Below are positions 1 through 12,500 of a stretch of DNA of 64,000 nucleotides, piece by piece; the first letter of the stretch is position 1, and every line of letters starts with the position of its first letter. The notes below the pieces were generated by a model. That model saw only the letters and a program-made list of their open reading frames with translations. It did not search any database and was not told the DNA's origin. The stretch comes from Ciona savignyi (lineage: Eukaryota > Chordata > Ascidiacea > Phlebobranchia > Cionidae), in NCBI GenBank assembly GCA_000149265.1, contig CH002488.1:484048-548047 (forward strand). The letters are read 5' to 3'. Both the position numbers and the translations under genes were made by a program.

Positions 1-36
1 AGTGTGCCGCGGCACACAGTTTGAGAAACACTGCCT
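1..36. mobile_element. Terminus of a DNA transposon or MITE, cut by the window edge
   Basis: Bases 2-17 form a perfect 16-bp palindrome (GTGTGCCG/CGGCACAC), followed by a TTGAGAAACACTG-like stretch. This arrangement resembles the terminal sequence of hAT-type non-autonomous elements. Only one end is present, so the family assignment is an inference. Confidence 0.4.
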
Positions 37-709
37 TAAATGTATAAACTTTGACATAATCTTGAGTAGTTGATGTCCACTTTTTTGCACGATATTTACA
101 TATTCATCTTAATGTCATTCAGCTGTGAACATAACTTCTGGCGCTTTTAATACGAACTGATTTAGAACTAAACGAAAATTTAGGACGATAGATTTGATTT
201 TATAAATGACTAATAATATACCTATCTCTCGCTGTATCTGATTTTAGTGGAATAAAACTTAGTTTAAAACTTACATGTTAATTTGCTTGAGGTATGCTAT
301 GCTCTTCCGAATGTCTGTATGTGGGATTTCGGGATCTGTCGGTACTTCTAGCGACGCCATTTTTCAAACCGACCTGATTTCTGCTGCAAAACTGACTGAT
401 TTAACTTTCTAACGTTGCCTAGTACATCACAATGACTGTGTGTGACGTAACTGTGCTATCTGTCTGTATCATAAGATAACAAAACAATCAGGTTTAGTAC
501 ATTGAGTATGGAGCGGGGATTACAAATTTTGATGAAAGCGAGATGTGAAACACATTACCAGACTCACAAAAGTGTCAGCTGTACTCTACTATTATCATTG
601 GCAAGATGATTAAAAGTTTAAAACGTGTATCAGACATAATGCGATTCTTATCTTTCTTTCAATTTGTTTTTTTTTTCTTAACAGAAGAACTAGGTTAATT
701 GAATAAATG

Positions 710-3700
710 TTATTTATTTTCAACGAACCCGTAGTAGGACGCCCGCCGACCGGCAGGAGGTGACGTTGTTGACTTTTTCTTCTTCTTTTTAGATTCCTCT
801 TTCTCGTTTTTACGACTATCTTCTAAACTCTTCCATTTGAGCGACGGTTTCAAAGTTTTCTTATTGTCTTTACCAGCTTTGCCTTGAAAAATGAAAATAA
901 ATGTTTGGTAAAAAATAGTTAAGTAATAAACAAAAAAGCTACACAGTTTCTTTAACCAAGTGGCACAATGCGATGAAGTGTTATGGACTCTTATTTTGTC
1001 GTTTGGATAAACACTTATCGGACATGGCCTGAACACAGTAGATTAATGAGTTCTAGTCAAACTGAAAGAACGTCTCAATCATACACACAAAACAATAGCT
1101 CCGAACACGCTGCAATCGTTAAACCGACGCTGGTCCGGGGGTAATTTGACGGTTGTCCGCACTATAAAGCACATACCACCCTCTGCAATGTGTTTCAATA
1201 ACGTAGAGGATAAATATCAAGACATAGATCCTGTTTTGATATAACAAATTAAAATACTGAGTTTTGGAGACCACTCATGTAAAGTGACCTCCCTAACGAC
1301 ATAGCCGACTGGCTAGCGAATTGTGTCGATCAAATCACGTTTAGGTTTACAGTCCAACGCACTACGAATAAATAGACCAGCGGTATTTCTATAAAGTTAA
1401 AGCAACAATCTACTTTTAAACAGGTGTTAAATCATTTGACATTAAACCAGGACAAATCCAAAAGAAACACAAAGGGAAATAGGAAGAGGGGTATGGTGAG
1501 TAAGATTGGTGTGAGGTTATAAGGAGTGGAGATCGAGGTGTTGCCGCTTACCCACATGATAAAAAATGATAAAAAGTTAGACTACGGATACAAATGAAAG
1601 AAGGTTGACTAAGGCACCTTTTTTGCCGACATCTTTTTGATTTTTCAACTGCTTTTCAGTGGCCGATTCGTCTTCCTTTTCGTTCTCCATTGATAACTCT
1701 GACGTAATAATTGTGTCTTTGTCCGTTTCGCGTGGTGTTCCATGGTGAGAAGAAAATTCCTGGAAAATAAAACAAGTAATAATTCTGACGTAAAACTGAA
1801 GAGTGATTACCTTTTTGGAAATGTTTTCAGCAAATCGGTTGGACTTGGAACGAAGTAATGTGACGAGATCTTTGTAAACTTCGCCTCTCTTCTCGAAATC
1901 CAGAACCTCCAAGGTGTCCTCATTAAATCCCTGAGGATTTATAGAAATGTCAGATATTGATCTGCTTATCAGATAAGCTATTCATTTGTCTCAGTGGTTT
2001 CCCCACAATGAAGTGTAACGTACATGGGTGCTCGTTTGCCGTGCAAAATTCACCGTATTTATCTTAAGGATTTAATGCGTTAACCAAAAACAGTGGTCGT
2101 TTCTCCATCGTATTCATTACATTACAATTAACTCGAGCTTAGTTAAACCGGCCATGGGTAAGGAGTAACCCTGTATTTTCCATGTGATAATGTCATATCG
2201 TGTCCTAATAACCAACCAAATTATTTATAGTGGGTCAGTAAGTCGCCTTTCAAACAAACGGCTGTAGGATTAAAACTGTTTGCTAGCTAGTGGGCAATGT
2301 CCTTATGCAAAACCTATTAGATACTGCAAAAGCTCCGTTAACCCGACAGTGGGCACGGGGTAATGTGACGATTGCCCGTGTGAGAACGCACCTTACGTTT
2401 TCCAATTCGTGGAAATGAAACATGAAGATCCTGATGTATATTCATATTATAAGGTTAAAGTGTAGAATTTTTATACTTAAAGATATTTAATAAACGATTT
2501 CTCACCCCGTTAACAAAGCATCCGTATGTGCTGGCTGTCACACAGAACTTCTCTCCGTCATGAGGATCGATTATTACGTAACAAATATCTCCGTGCACTT
2601 GTCGCCACGGTAACGCTCGGCACTCGTTGGAAAAGACGTGTGCTGAAAGACGAACATTGTATAGAGCAGGATAGGAAGCGGGTAGCACAAAGCATGGTAG
2701 AATATCAAGGGTAATCCTAGGATAACCTTGTATCCACAGTCGGGTTAACGGAGCTATTGCATTGTGTTAAATACAATAAATACATTTCTGCTGTTTTTGT
2801 TCAACTTAATTTTTAGCTTAATTTTATGCAATAACACAACTGAATAACTAGCTGCTGGTATTTCCACCATCTTTTCGCTGGCGGTCCGACGCACTATCAC
2901 TTAACCAAATGTCAAAACATCCAAACATTGAAATTAGTTGGGATGAACCGTTAGGCGTATCCTGGAGGTATAGCAGTATAAAGGGCAAATTCACTGTAGG
3001 TCAATTTTGTTGTGTGCGTACAACTCACGTGACGTGAATTTGATATTCTTTAGTGGCGTGTTAGGGGATTCCCCTGCGAAGGATTGAAGAAGTGCGACGT
3101 CAGCGTTGACAGTGGATGGCGACAACCGAACTTGTCTGTGGATGGATACAGATGTCACGGCTTGAAATTTCCAATAATTAAACTTATTGGGTAAATAGTA
3201 CAGTACCGCCTGATATTGACAGTATTTTAAAACACTGCCTGTTCGTGATGAATTATGGTGGGATTTAAACCAGTCAGAAGCTAGTCAGTTATATAAACAC
3301 TGCAACCTGACGGTGGGCGCAAGGTGATCTGACAATTGCCCGTGTGTTAGTCCCTTTGGTTTCATGGATATAAACATAAATATCCTATCCTATCCTATTC
3401 CCCCCAACCCGATGGTATCTTAATTACCGTCCCTTCATTCTCTAACTACACCAGTATCTCCACACTCACTTGGATATCTCCTGCATGCACGAGTTGAGCA
3501 GCCGCATGTCGAACTGCTGCATAATGAGAAGGAATCGAAGCAACAAGGAGGATTCTTCCGAAGACTCAGATTTGTTCTAGCAAGAAAATTCATCGATAAA
3601 CATAGAAATTATTAATTGGTATGAGGACTAACAAATCTAAGTTAGCACTATGAGCACACAACTTCACATTCATGCACAGTAATGATCTGTAGAACAAATA

Positions 3701-6700
3701 AAAGCCTCAAAAACAAGATATTGGTCACAAGGTATTTGGCGATTATCACGTTGCCTAACGTTAATTTCCCAACCAACAACAGTTTGACCCACACTAATTC
3801 ACTATTATTCTCTATAGTAACAAGGTATTTTGTTCTTCCCACCTTCTCCACCATTCGGATCAAAGTAGAGTCCTCTGTGTCCACTGTAGCATAGGCTGCT
3901 CCTAATATCTTCACCAGTGGGTCGCGATTTGCTGGAAGCATTTCAAATAAAAGTGAATTGATCTCACTTGATTAAGGATAGGATAGGACCTTCATGTTTA
4001 TCCCTGTGAATGGGAAAACCAAGGGGGTTAACACACAGGCAATCGTCAGATCACCTCGCGCCCATCGTCGGGTTACCGGAGCTATTGCAGGGTGTTGTAT
4101 ATGATAGAAAACGTTTCTTCAATTTGGTATAACCCATTAATCCGCTGGGTTCAGGCAATGTCCGTAAAGTGCCTTTCCCAAGGACACAACCGACTAGCTA
4201 GCGACCAGTTTCGCACCTGCAACCTTTCGATTGAAAGGCGACGCACTTAACCGTTAGACCAACGGGCCGGACGAGTTAATAGTTGATTGTATTTATAGGT
4301 GGGCGAAATTGATTTAAAAATGATGCAAATATTCTGGAATTAAAAAGTCACTGTATCGGGTACATATTCGTCCGAATGCTCAGCCTAGTTAGTTTGAGCA
4401 CGAGAAAAGATTGTTGGATCAAAACCAGTTATTGCTTATTTGGTTGTGTTTTTGTAAAAGTAACTTAGTGAAAACACCTCTACCCAGTGAATTAATTGCC
4501 TTAGAAACTAAAACAATATAAACATTCAATTATCTACTGCACGTTGTAAAAATTCTGGTAAACCCAAGGAAATCTGACAATTGCCCATGTAATAGTATCC
4601 CCTGTGTTTCCCATCTATACAGATAAAAATAAATATCCTAGCCAGGATTCTATATTAAATTTAATTGATATATTTTACATTTCTTGAAATGAAAAAAATG
4701 TCTATGATATAAGAGGGACAGGTAAAATAAGGAAATTATATGAAAAAACTGAGGAAGAAAATTGTACCCTTGCCTTCCAAACTAAAAACCTGAGTAATAC
4801 CATTTAATATTAAAAATCAAACATTATAACAAAATAACAAAATAAACCTATAGTATGCAATTTGCCTAAAAAAACAACAAGTGAACACACACATGTGTAC
4901 TGCTTCCTGTTTATCATGATGAAAAGTGATACACTAAACCACATCTTAATTTCAATCTCTACCTTCTAAACATAATCTGACTTCGTTGGTACATTTTTCT
5001 TTTGACATTTTGATGACGTTTGTTGCCTGGTCAAGTGTGCGAACTTTCAGTGTTCCCTCATCAAGTTCAAGTAGTGGAACTCCATTGGGGTCTTTATCTT
5101 GTGATTTGATTTGAGAAGCACTGTATGGAAGTGAAGTTATTGAAGGTAACCAATAATGTTGTATGAAGTGCAAATGCCCGGTTACCGAAGGTCACTTTGA
5201 CTATTTTTTTAACATTTTAAACCAGTTCAGATGTCTGTTAAGTGACTTATTCAAAAACAAAACCAAATTAACCTGTAGCAGGTTTTTAACTGAATGGCCA
5301 ACACTCGTACGAACTGAGCTATGCAGGCAGATCAATATAACATAATGATTAAACAATCAAACATGGTGTTACTGACCCGATGTCATAACCCGATCCGAAT
5401 GCTGAAGCTGTCAAAGTCGTATTCCAGGACAATGCTTCTTTGAAAACATATTTCGACTCCTCTGGATGTTTCCCCCCAAAGCTTTCAATAAACTGCAAAT
5501 AATGTAAGACTTAGTTTAACCAGAAAATATACAGTATATCTAGTCCTTGTACTAAACTAATGTGAATGCATTTAATGGTTTATTGATTATAAAGAAATAT
5601 AGAAATAAGGTACGGCAACTACACACCAAAAATTTAAAGCTTATTGCACACTTGAGATATAAAGCGCAGAGGATAATGTGTTTTACCATTTATATAATCT
5701 GCACACACCACAGCTTTTAAACAGTAAAAATGTCAAACCTTAAAGTCAATTTTAAAATGACCAGTATTGAGATTTACTAAATTCTAATTCTAGGCAAGAT
5801 TGATTTTTATAAATTTGATTTAAAATTCTTAATTATGTAAATGTTTTAACAGTTGATCACTAAACTTCAAATGTTTATTTTGCACATATAAGATCTGGAG
5901 TACCAGTACTACTAAAAAAAGAAGAAATATGGAAATAAAGGAATTTATGCTAATCTGTAACCTACCCCAACAGTAATAACTTTACAACTAAGGACATGCT
6001 AAAGTTTTATTTTCTGCCTAAGGATAAAATGGAAAATTTAAACAAAAAAGTGTAAGTGCCACCTGATTTATCTGGGTCGTGCCATTGCCAAACTTCCTAT
6101 TGCGTGCCCAAATGATATTTATTAGGGTTTACAGGTGATTGTTTCTTTATACTAAGAGTACGCTCGGAAGCCAGCTTACATAAGAAACAAACCAACGTTG
6201 CACAGGCTCATGAACGTGTGCGTTGACGCGGCCTTATGTTTTAAACACAAACATCGTATAATTTCCAAACCTGTATACCTACCTCTGGACTTCGGGTAAT
6301 TTATTGTCAGTACTTTTTTTAAGCCTACCCTATGTAATGTAGATAAATATGTTAGCTGACAGATACGATAGATTTAGGATAGAATAATATGTTTGTTTAA
6401 TATTTTGACAAAACAGTAATAAAAAGGAGATTGTGTGCACACTTGAAGTGTGCACTCTTGGACGTTTGCACCGGTACCTTTAAATACTACAGGACCGCTT
6501 GGACCGCTTGGATCGCATGTAGCGCTTGAATCGCTTGGATCGCTTATTACACTTCGTAATTACATATTAGTGTTTGGGGCAGGGTTAGAATTACTTTTCA
6601 TAGCAATCTAAGTGATCCAAGCGCTTCAAGCGATCCAAACGGTCCTGTAGTATTTAGAGGCACCCCGTTTGCACACTGCACATTTAAATGTTTGGTGCGT

Positions 6701-6962
6701 GCACACTCGAAATCTCGGTAAAAAGTGACGTACTTTCCATTCTGGCATGTTTGCAGGCTGTTAACCAGAGTTTTTCACACATGATTTTAACAAAAATATA
6801 CTATTCCAATGACAACTGTACCGGGCTTAACACATTGAAACAAATTCCAACCTGAATGATGTCATTTAAAAGTTTTTCGTTCATAGGAGATAACTCCAAC
6901 TTTCCACTTCCACTTCCAGCAACAGAAGTCCACTGAACTGCTCGAGCCAGTGATGCACCCAT
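710..6962 (-). CDS. ODAD2: ODAD2/ARMC4-like outer dynein arm docking protein, N-terminal part
   Basis: ODAD2 (ARMC4) helps dock outer dynein arms on ciliary and sperm axonemes. Ten minus-strand exons join in phase: 6962-6852 (starts ATG, MGASLARAVQW), 5492-5377, 5120-4963, 3931-3843, 3576-3470, 3135-3029, 2642-2506, 1930-1811, 1759-1618 and 882-710, giving 419 codons plus stop. They follow the vertebrate ODAD2 N-terminus in order, with recognisable blocks such as SWNTTLTASAFGSGYDIG, ANRDPLVKILG, CRALPWRQVHGDICYV, PHDGEKFCVTAS and RGEVYKDLVTLLRSKS. The last exon is lysine- and serine-rich and ends in a stop overlapped by AATAAA on the minus strand (718-713). The vertebrate protein is about 1,040 residues and continues into armadillo repeats; none is in this window. 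Either the ascidian gene is split or short, or an unseen weak donor in the last exon leads to exons left of the window. Identity is secure; the 3' end is not. Confidence 0.87.
1115..1370. repeat. Two degenerate SINE fragments in ODAD2 intron
   Basis: Bases near 1125-1165 match the central part of the window's SINE in plus orientation. Bases near 1270-1365 match its tRNA-side part in minus orientation, including a degraded CGACTGGCTAGCGA block. Divergence is high, so the boundaries are approximate. Confidence 0.4.
2225..2440 (+). repeat. tRNA-derived SINE copy
   Basis: This is a near full-length diverged copy in plus orientation, in the ODAD2 intron between exons 7 and 8. It carries the tRNA-side block (GTCGCCTTTCAAAC), the central block (GACAGTGGGCACGGGGTAAT, GACGATTGCCCGTGTG) and the 3' block with CATGAAGATCC. 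Confidence 0.65.
2715..2775 (-). repeat. SINE fragment
   Basis: The stretch CAGTCGGGTTAACGGAGCTATTGCA matches the central SINE block in minus orientation. It sits just 5' of ODAD2 exon 7 on the minus strand. Confidence 0.45.
3290..3410 (+). repeat. SINE 3' half with TATCC tail
   Basis: The stretch GACGGTGGGCGCAAGGTGATCTGACAATTGCCCGTGTG is followed by the 3' block and then ATCCTATCCTATCC, the pentanucleotide tail typical of this family. Confidence 0.6.
3974..4271 (-). repeat. tRNA-derived SINE, full-length
   Basis: Read on the minus strand this starts GGCCCGTTGGTCTAACGG (A-box-like) and continues to GGTTGCAGGTGCGAAAC (B-box-like), the hallmarks of a tRNA-derived pol III promoter. A unique body follows, with a pentanucleotide tail seen on the plus strand as GGATAGGATAGGA at 3976-3988. 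It lies in the ODAD2 intron between exons 3 and 4. Confidence 0.75.
4555..4645 (+). repeat. SINE 3' fragment
   Basis: This diverged plus-strand match covers the segment from AATCTGACAATTGCCCATG through the body to AATATCCTAGCC. Confidence 0.5.
6471..6666. mobile_element. Foldback (hairpin) MITE-like element
   Basis: The left arm starts CCGGTACCTTTAAATACTAC and runs AGGACCGCTTGGACCGCTTGG. The right arm, read in reverse complement, starts CGGGGTGCCTCTAAATACTA and runs CAGGACCGTTTGGATCGC. The arms (about 6471-6545 and 6606-6666) are built from repeated CGCTTGGAT/C units and flank a short AT-rich loop, so the whole segment could fold into one long hairpin. It lies in ODAD2 intron 1. There is no coding capacity. 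Confidence 0.65.
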
Positions 6963-9578
6963 AATTCAGATTTAACCTGAAGAAACCCTGTAAAACGAAT
7001 AAAGCAAATTTAAAATAAAAACTGTAACCTACGATAGGGTATACTGCAACAAACAACTCTCACCGTGCGTAATTGCACGGAATTATCTTATAAATAACAG
7101 ATATGAAAAGTTTAAGATCTTAAATGTGATACAAAACAACCAAATAAGAAAACTAATACGTTTAAGTCTTCCGTTGTTTTTCGCGTTTTTTCAGTATATC
7201 CAGTCAGTATCTTGTATCCTAGCAACTTCACAGCCACTAGTAGGACTAATAATTTTTTTCTTTTGGGAAATATTTTTACGTATATGCGACACAACAGTTT
7301 ATTAGATTAGAAAACTTTATAGGTGAGGGACAACGGCAGTCGTGGTGTCCCTTAAAAAAAGATAAACAATGTTCATTAAGGGACACTAGCTTAGTAGATT
7401 AGTGAGGCGCCTTTCAGCCAACAGTGGTCGCTAGCAAGTCGGTAACTATGCGGATAAAGCATTGACCCAGAGTGAACTGGTTCTAACAAAATTAAGGGAA
7501 CGTCTCTGACGATTGCCCCTGTAATAACGCCGCTTGCGTTTTCCCATTCACGGGGACAAACATGGGGATCTTTCTTATCCTAACCTACGTTTAAATTAAA
7601 AAAATTTCTTTCATATTAAACACACTTTAATAACACCGTCTGTAGGCACGTGCATAGAATAACCACGAAAAGAAAGAAGTGGTCAAGATCGATATGGAAC
7701 TATTGGCCAGTGTCCTTAGCATTTCATAAAACATTTCGTCGTGTTAAAAAAGGTAACTTGAAGCATGGCCTAATTAGGCCTTCTATCGTACACTCAAGAG
7801 CATACAAATTATACGATAATATGTAAATTTTAAAAAGCTTTAAAGAGTGTAAAGTACAAGATAGTCCGGATTTTCTTTGGCAACAGGATTAATCATATCA
7901 CATGATTTGGTAAATCGTGTTTAATCAATATTCACTGATAAGTTAAAGATAAAACAGATTTAATAAATAGCTTGTCATTGTGAAGAGAAGAAGCCTTAAC
8001 CAAACAAAGCATCATACATCTGGTTTATACGAGGTTGAACGTTGTGATATAGAATTGCAAATTTTGTGATAAACGTTTACACAATTAAATAAACTGCTTC
8101 TGGATTAGCATGCCAAGGTAGCCAAACCGATAGTTTCCATAAACACCTCGGTTCATCAAACGTTGTATTTTACGAGCGGATGCGAAAGTAGTTCTATTTG
8201 GTCCAAGTTTCTAGGCCAAAATAAGGAAATAAAACGTCCAAGGTCGAGAACCCGGCAATTAGCTAATCAACATTTAATTGGATTAAAATTAGTTTACAAT
8301 GTACCTCAATCAATTTGCTAGGTTTAAAAGTTAACTTTATTAAAAAATTGTTTCTTTATTTCAACAAATAATATTCTTAAACATCAAAGTTTTAGCAATT
8401 TAAATTGTACTGATAAAGCAAGAAAATGTGGACAAACTCATATTTTGCAAAAATCAACTAGACGTTATAAAATTCAGCAGTTTTCCTTGATTCTGGTAAA
8501 ATTAAGAAACAACTCAGGTAAACGAAACCGTGTCACATTTACACTGCGAAAAAATCGACGTCAGTTTTGAAACTTAGCCGACATATTTATTAACTTTCCA
8601 ACCACATGCGGTGACGCCTTGGTAATTAATCAAACTCCATTAATCCCCAGGTTCATTTCTCTTAGCGCAGAAGCTCGTTATACAACAATTAGGCTGGCTG
8701 CTACTGTTGCGTTAACGATTAACTCCGATAAAGGCTTATTTCGATCAAACAGCAACGAACACAACACGATGTTTTAGTTGTAATGTGCGGTATGGAAGTT
8801 GATTATGAGAGAGCTCATTTGCCGGTGAATTAATCGCTTTCGTTTGACAGGCGACTCGCCGGACTGATAGGATTAATTGTTTATGTTCATAGTTTATTGC
8901 AATATAATTGGCGGGGAACTATGTCGGCGACCGGGATGTTTGTTTAACGAGCCGTCTATTTGCTTTTGCCCGTCTTTGATGCGTAATTACCGCGGCGACA
9001 GCAATTACGCCGCTACATCTCGTATCCTGCGGAAAGAGGAGCTCGGTAACCTTCGCGCTGAGCTTTGTTTTCTTCTCCGTGTTACGTCATAAACGGCAAC
9101 AAAGTTGCGGAGCTGGCGCGAGATCCTGCCGGGAACCAGGATAAACTGTTCGCGCGAATTTAATCACCACTGCAGCAACCCTGGGATTGGAAACTGTACA
9201 GACTTCATTTCGGCAGTTAGTGACAGAGGGCGGAGAACAGAGAGTTTCGACAACTTTCGCTATATCCTCAAGCAAACAACGGATAAATTATCTGTCGAGC
9301 AACGAAGGACGAGCGATAAGTAGCGTTTCGCGTAGTGTTTACCATCGTTCAACTGGACCAGGTCGGTATGAGAACAAACAACATGCACAAACAACCGTCG
9401 TGTTGCCGAAAGCGCGCACGACTGTGCCTAAAGAGATAATATTTCGCTTCTTTCCGTAGACGAACGGCGGCGCCGTTTCTCGAGTGTCAATCAGTTCATA
9501 GACGGCAGTTTCACACGCAAGACGACGTAGACGAGATCGGGCGTGGCAGACATCCGTCCCCGCAATCTAGTGTTTACA
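6963..9578. other. Divergent intergenic region between ODAD2 and UNC5
   Basis: No coding exon was recognised here. Transcription starts outward on both sides, so the region should hold both promoters and the UNC5 5' leader. A SINE copy sits at about 7395-7585. The last 700 bases before the UNC5 start are visibly richer in G+C and CpG than the rest, which fits a promoter and 5' untranslated region. Confidence 0.5.
7395..7585 (+). repeat. SINE copy, diverged
   Basis: GGCGCCTTTCAGCC, CTGACGATTGCCCCTGTAAT and TTCCCATTCACGGGGACAAA match successive parts of the SINE in plus orientation. It ends near a degraded TATCC tail. Confidence 0.55.
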
Positions 9579-12500
9579 ATGAGGCGAGATCGAAGAAAAA
9601 TTACCGGCCATCTATTTGTACTAGTTTTGCTGTTTGTCAATTCGTTTGGAGAGTCGCTTCCGGGAAATGACAAAGGTAAGCCATTCAATTATTTGAAGTT
9701 TTGATTACAATACATGAAGTATTAAAAAACATGCCTGGGTATAACTATAGATAAGGCACATCAACATATCCGTTCTTTTATGTAGAGAAACATTTAAAAA
9801 GTAGGTGGAATTTTGTTTTTACAAATGTTATTCTAACGACCTATGTTATATTGCATAATACAAGATGATCAGTAATATTTAATTTAATTTTTTCCGCTGT
9901 TAAGGCCTAATTATAGTAAATAACACTATAAATTATAAAAATAACAAAAACGACTACTGTATAAATATTGAATAGTGTAGTCAACATAGGCCACCAGATG
10001 ATTAACATTAAACTTGACTATATGGGCTGCAGCATTCAAAGATTTTATATAAGATCGAAATCCACGCATTCCGGAAATACTGTGTTTGTTCTGACTTTTA
10101 GACCATAATTTGCTTTTTGTAGATTTTCGATTTTTATTTTATAAATGTTTTTATTTGTGTATAAATCGTACATAATGTATATAGTATGTTTTGGTGTTGC
10201 TGGTATTGGCACAATTTGTTGCTGCTGGATTGAACATGTTAATCCGCTGCGTCCGTGGAGATTTCAAATTGTAATTAACTAATCAAATTGTTAGCAATAG
10301 GTCCGGTTTCCTACTTAAGAAAACTATACGTTATTAATCTGCACCAAAAGCTGCGGATTAAATCCTTTTCAGTTTTATTGTTATTGAGCTGAGGTTGTTT
10401 TTATCAGCACGCTGTTTATTATATTACGGATTAAATGTTTGCCTGTAAATTTGGTCGATGCTTAAACTTGTGCTACGACTCGAATAAGAAATCTCCTGCT
10501 TTGAAGTTGGATAATCAGTTTGGAATTTTCCTTTTATACCACAACATAAGTTTCAAGCTTAATTTGGAGTGACGGTATAAAATTGCGACAAACCCTCCTA
10601 TGTTAACGCTTGTTTATCGAGTATTAAATACTTTTAACTTGAAACATGTAAATCCGCAATATTAAGCCGATCCGTATTTGCAACACAATCTTTTTGGCAT
10701 AATTGTTATTTCGGTAATTATCGGCCATAAATATTTATACAGGGGTATCCTATTAGCTTTTTCACAATGAAAACCAATGTCACCATGTATGCATTTGGAA
10801 GTCACAAAAATTGATAAGGGCCTGATATGGAAATATGAATTGAGTTATCTACCAAAACCACGATATCGATAGAAAAGCAACGGTTGTTTAACCATGTTTA
10901 GTTGCAAAGCTACGTGTTTACTTATTTTGATCCACTTATAATGAATATTAAGATTACATATTCTAATTTTGCGTTTCTGGGTTGTTTAATCTCTGGTGTT
11001 GCGCTTGTGGAACGCTGTGTCCTCTCGCACCAGGACTTGCGGGGTTCTGACAAAGCGATGTTGCCACCGGTGCTGCCACCCCTGGAAGTTAATTTATTCG
11101 CACAAGCTAGACGCCACGACGCGGTGCATTATTAATGCGTTGGGGACCAAGCAAAACATGCAAATCTGGGAAACTCTTCCCAAATTAAGTTCCCGTAACT
11201 TGATCAAATTTAGCAACGTTCAAAAATATTGGCTAAATCCGTAACAACTTTGGAATCGCAAAAATTCCAAACAGTGTGTTTCCACTCTTCTACACAAGCG
11301 CACAAAACGCCAACTGCTAAAAGTGCCGACCAATTCTTGGTGGAATTAAATTATTGGAGAGCTTGACTAAAGGTCGGTTCAAAGAAATTTGATTGATGAT
11401 CTGACAGCAAATCGAAGCACGTGCTCGACCTATATGCCGGATACCCAAACTGCATATTCGCTGATGTCTTGATAAGCTTATAAATCAGGCGAAAGTGAAT
11501 TTACCTTCATTTGATTTGCTAAATGAAGCCAGACTGCTTTCTATCCTCTGGAGATGGTTACCAGTAGATCAGCAACCCTAAGGCAATCAATCTAAAACGT
11601 CACCAGACCACATCTTCATCGCCCAATATTTTCTCTGATAAACCACAAATTGTCCGTTTGAGGATGGCGAATTGTATTCCACAAAATTATTCGGGTTGGG
11701 AGTGATATTATGGGAAAGCCCTACGGTTAGATGCGGTCGCATACTTCAAGCAAGTGAAGCAGAGTAAATTGAATAATTTGGCCCTCACCCTTTCAACGTA
11801 AAAGAGTTTGTCGCAATTGCGTCCCCGGGCGAGCGTGGTATGAGTGTGTGAGGCAGTGTCGGCCGCTTGGGATTCTCCTGAGATCAAACCGTACATGCCC
11901 GCGTCACTACACTAACTATGCACATACATGCGGGACTCTGCAAAACTAACATTGCGCCTTTTTGGTACTGGAATATAGATAACAATTCTTATGTTCCGGC
12001 TACTTAACCCGCCGAGCTAAACAGAGTTGGTCGATAAAGAGATAAGGTCTCCCGGCAGGTTTGGCTCTCCTTCCAGCCTGAAAATCAGGACCAAACGTCG
12101 ACCAAATCGGCGCCTCTGCTTGTTTTCGGTAAATCTCTTGTTGTCCGGGTCAGCAGGTATACTGTTTGAAAGCAGCCTATACTTAAAACAATACGTCGAA
12201 TAATGCCTTGAGTTAAAACGACGTTTGAATTAAAACGACGCGGCCATTTATTTTGTATTATTTGCAACGACTCAATCAACAAATTCACAATTTTTGTTAA
12301 TTTAAAGACGCCTTTCTCCGAATCGTGGTGCAGGGCCAAGTCTTACTTTAACTTCTACTTAGGCAGAATTAGTTCGAGCGAAAGCACACGGATGGGAGAT
12401 AGCGATCTAAAAGCAAACGCGTACCAGTTCAAAATTGGTGCATTTTCAGCCCCTCCAATTATCCGGCTATTACAGCAAAGCCTGACAGGCAGGAGTCTGA

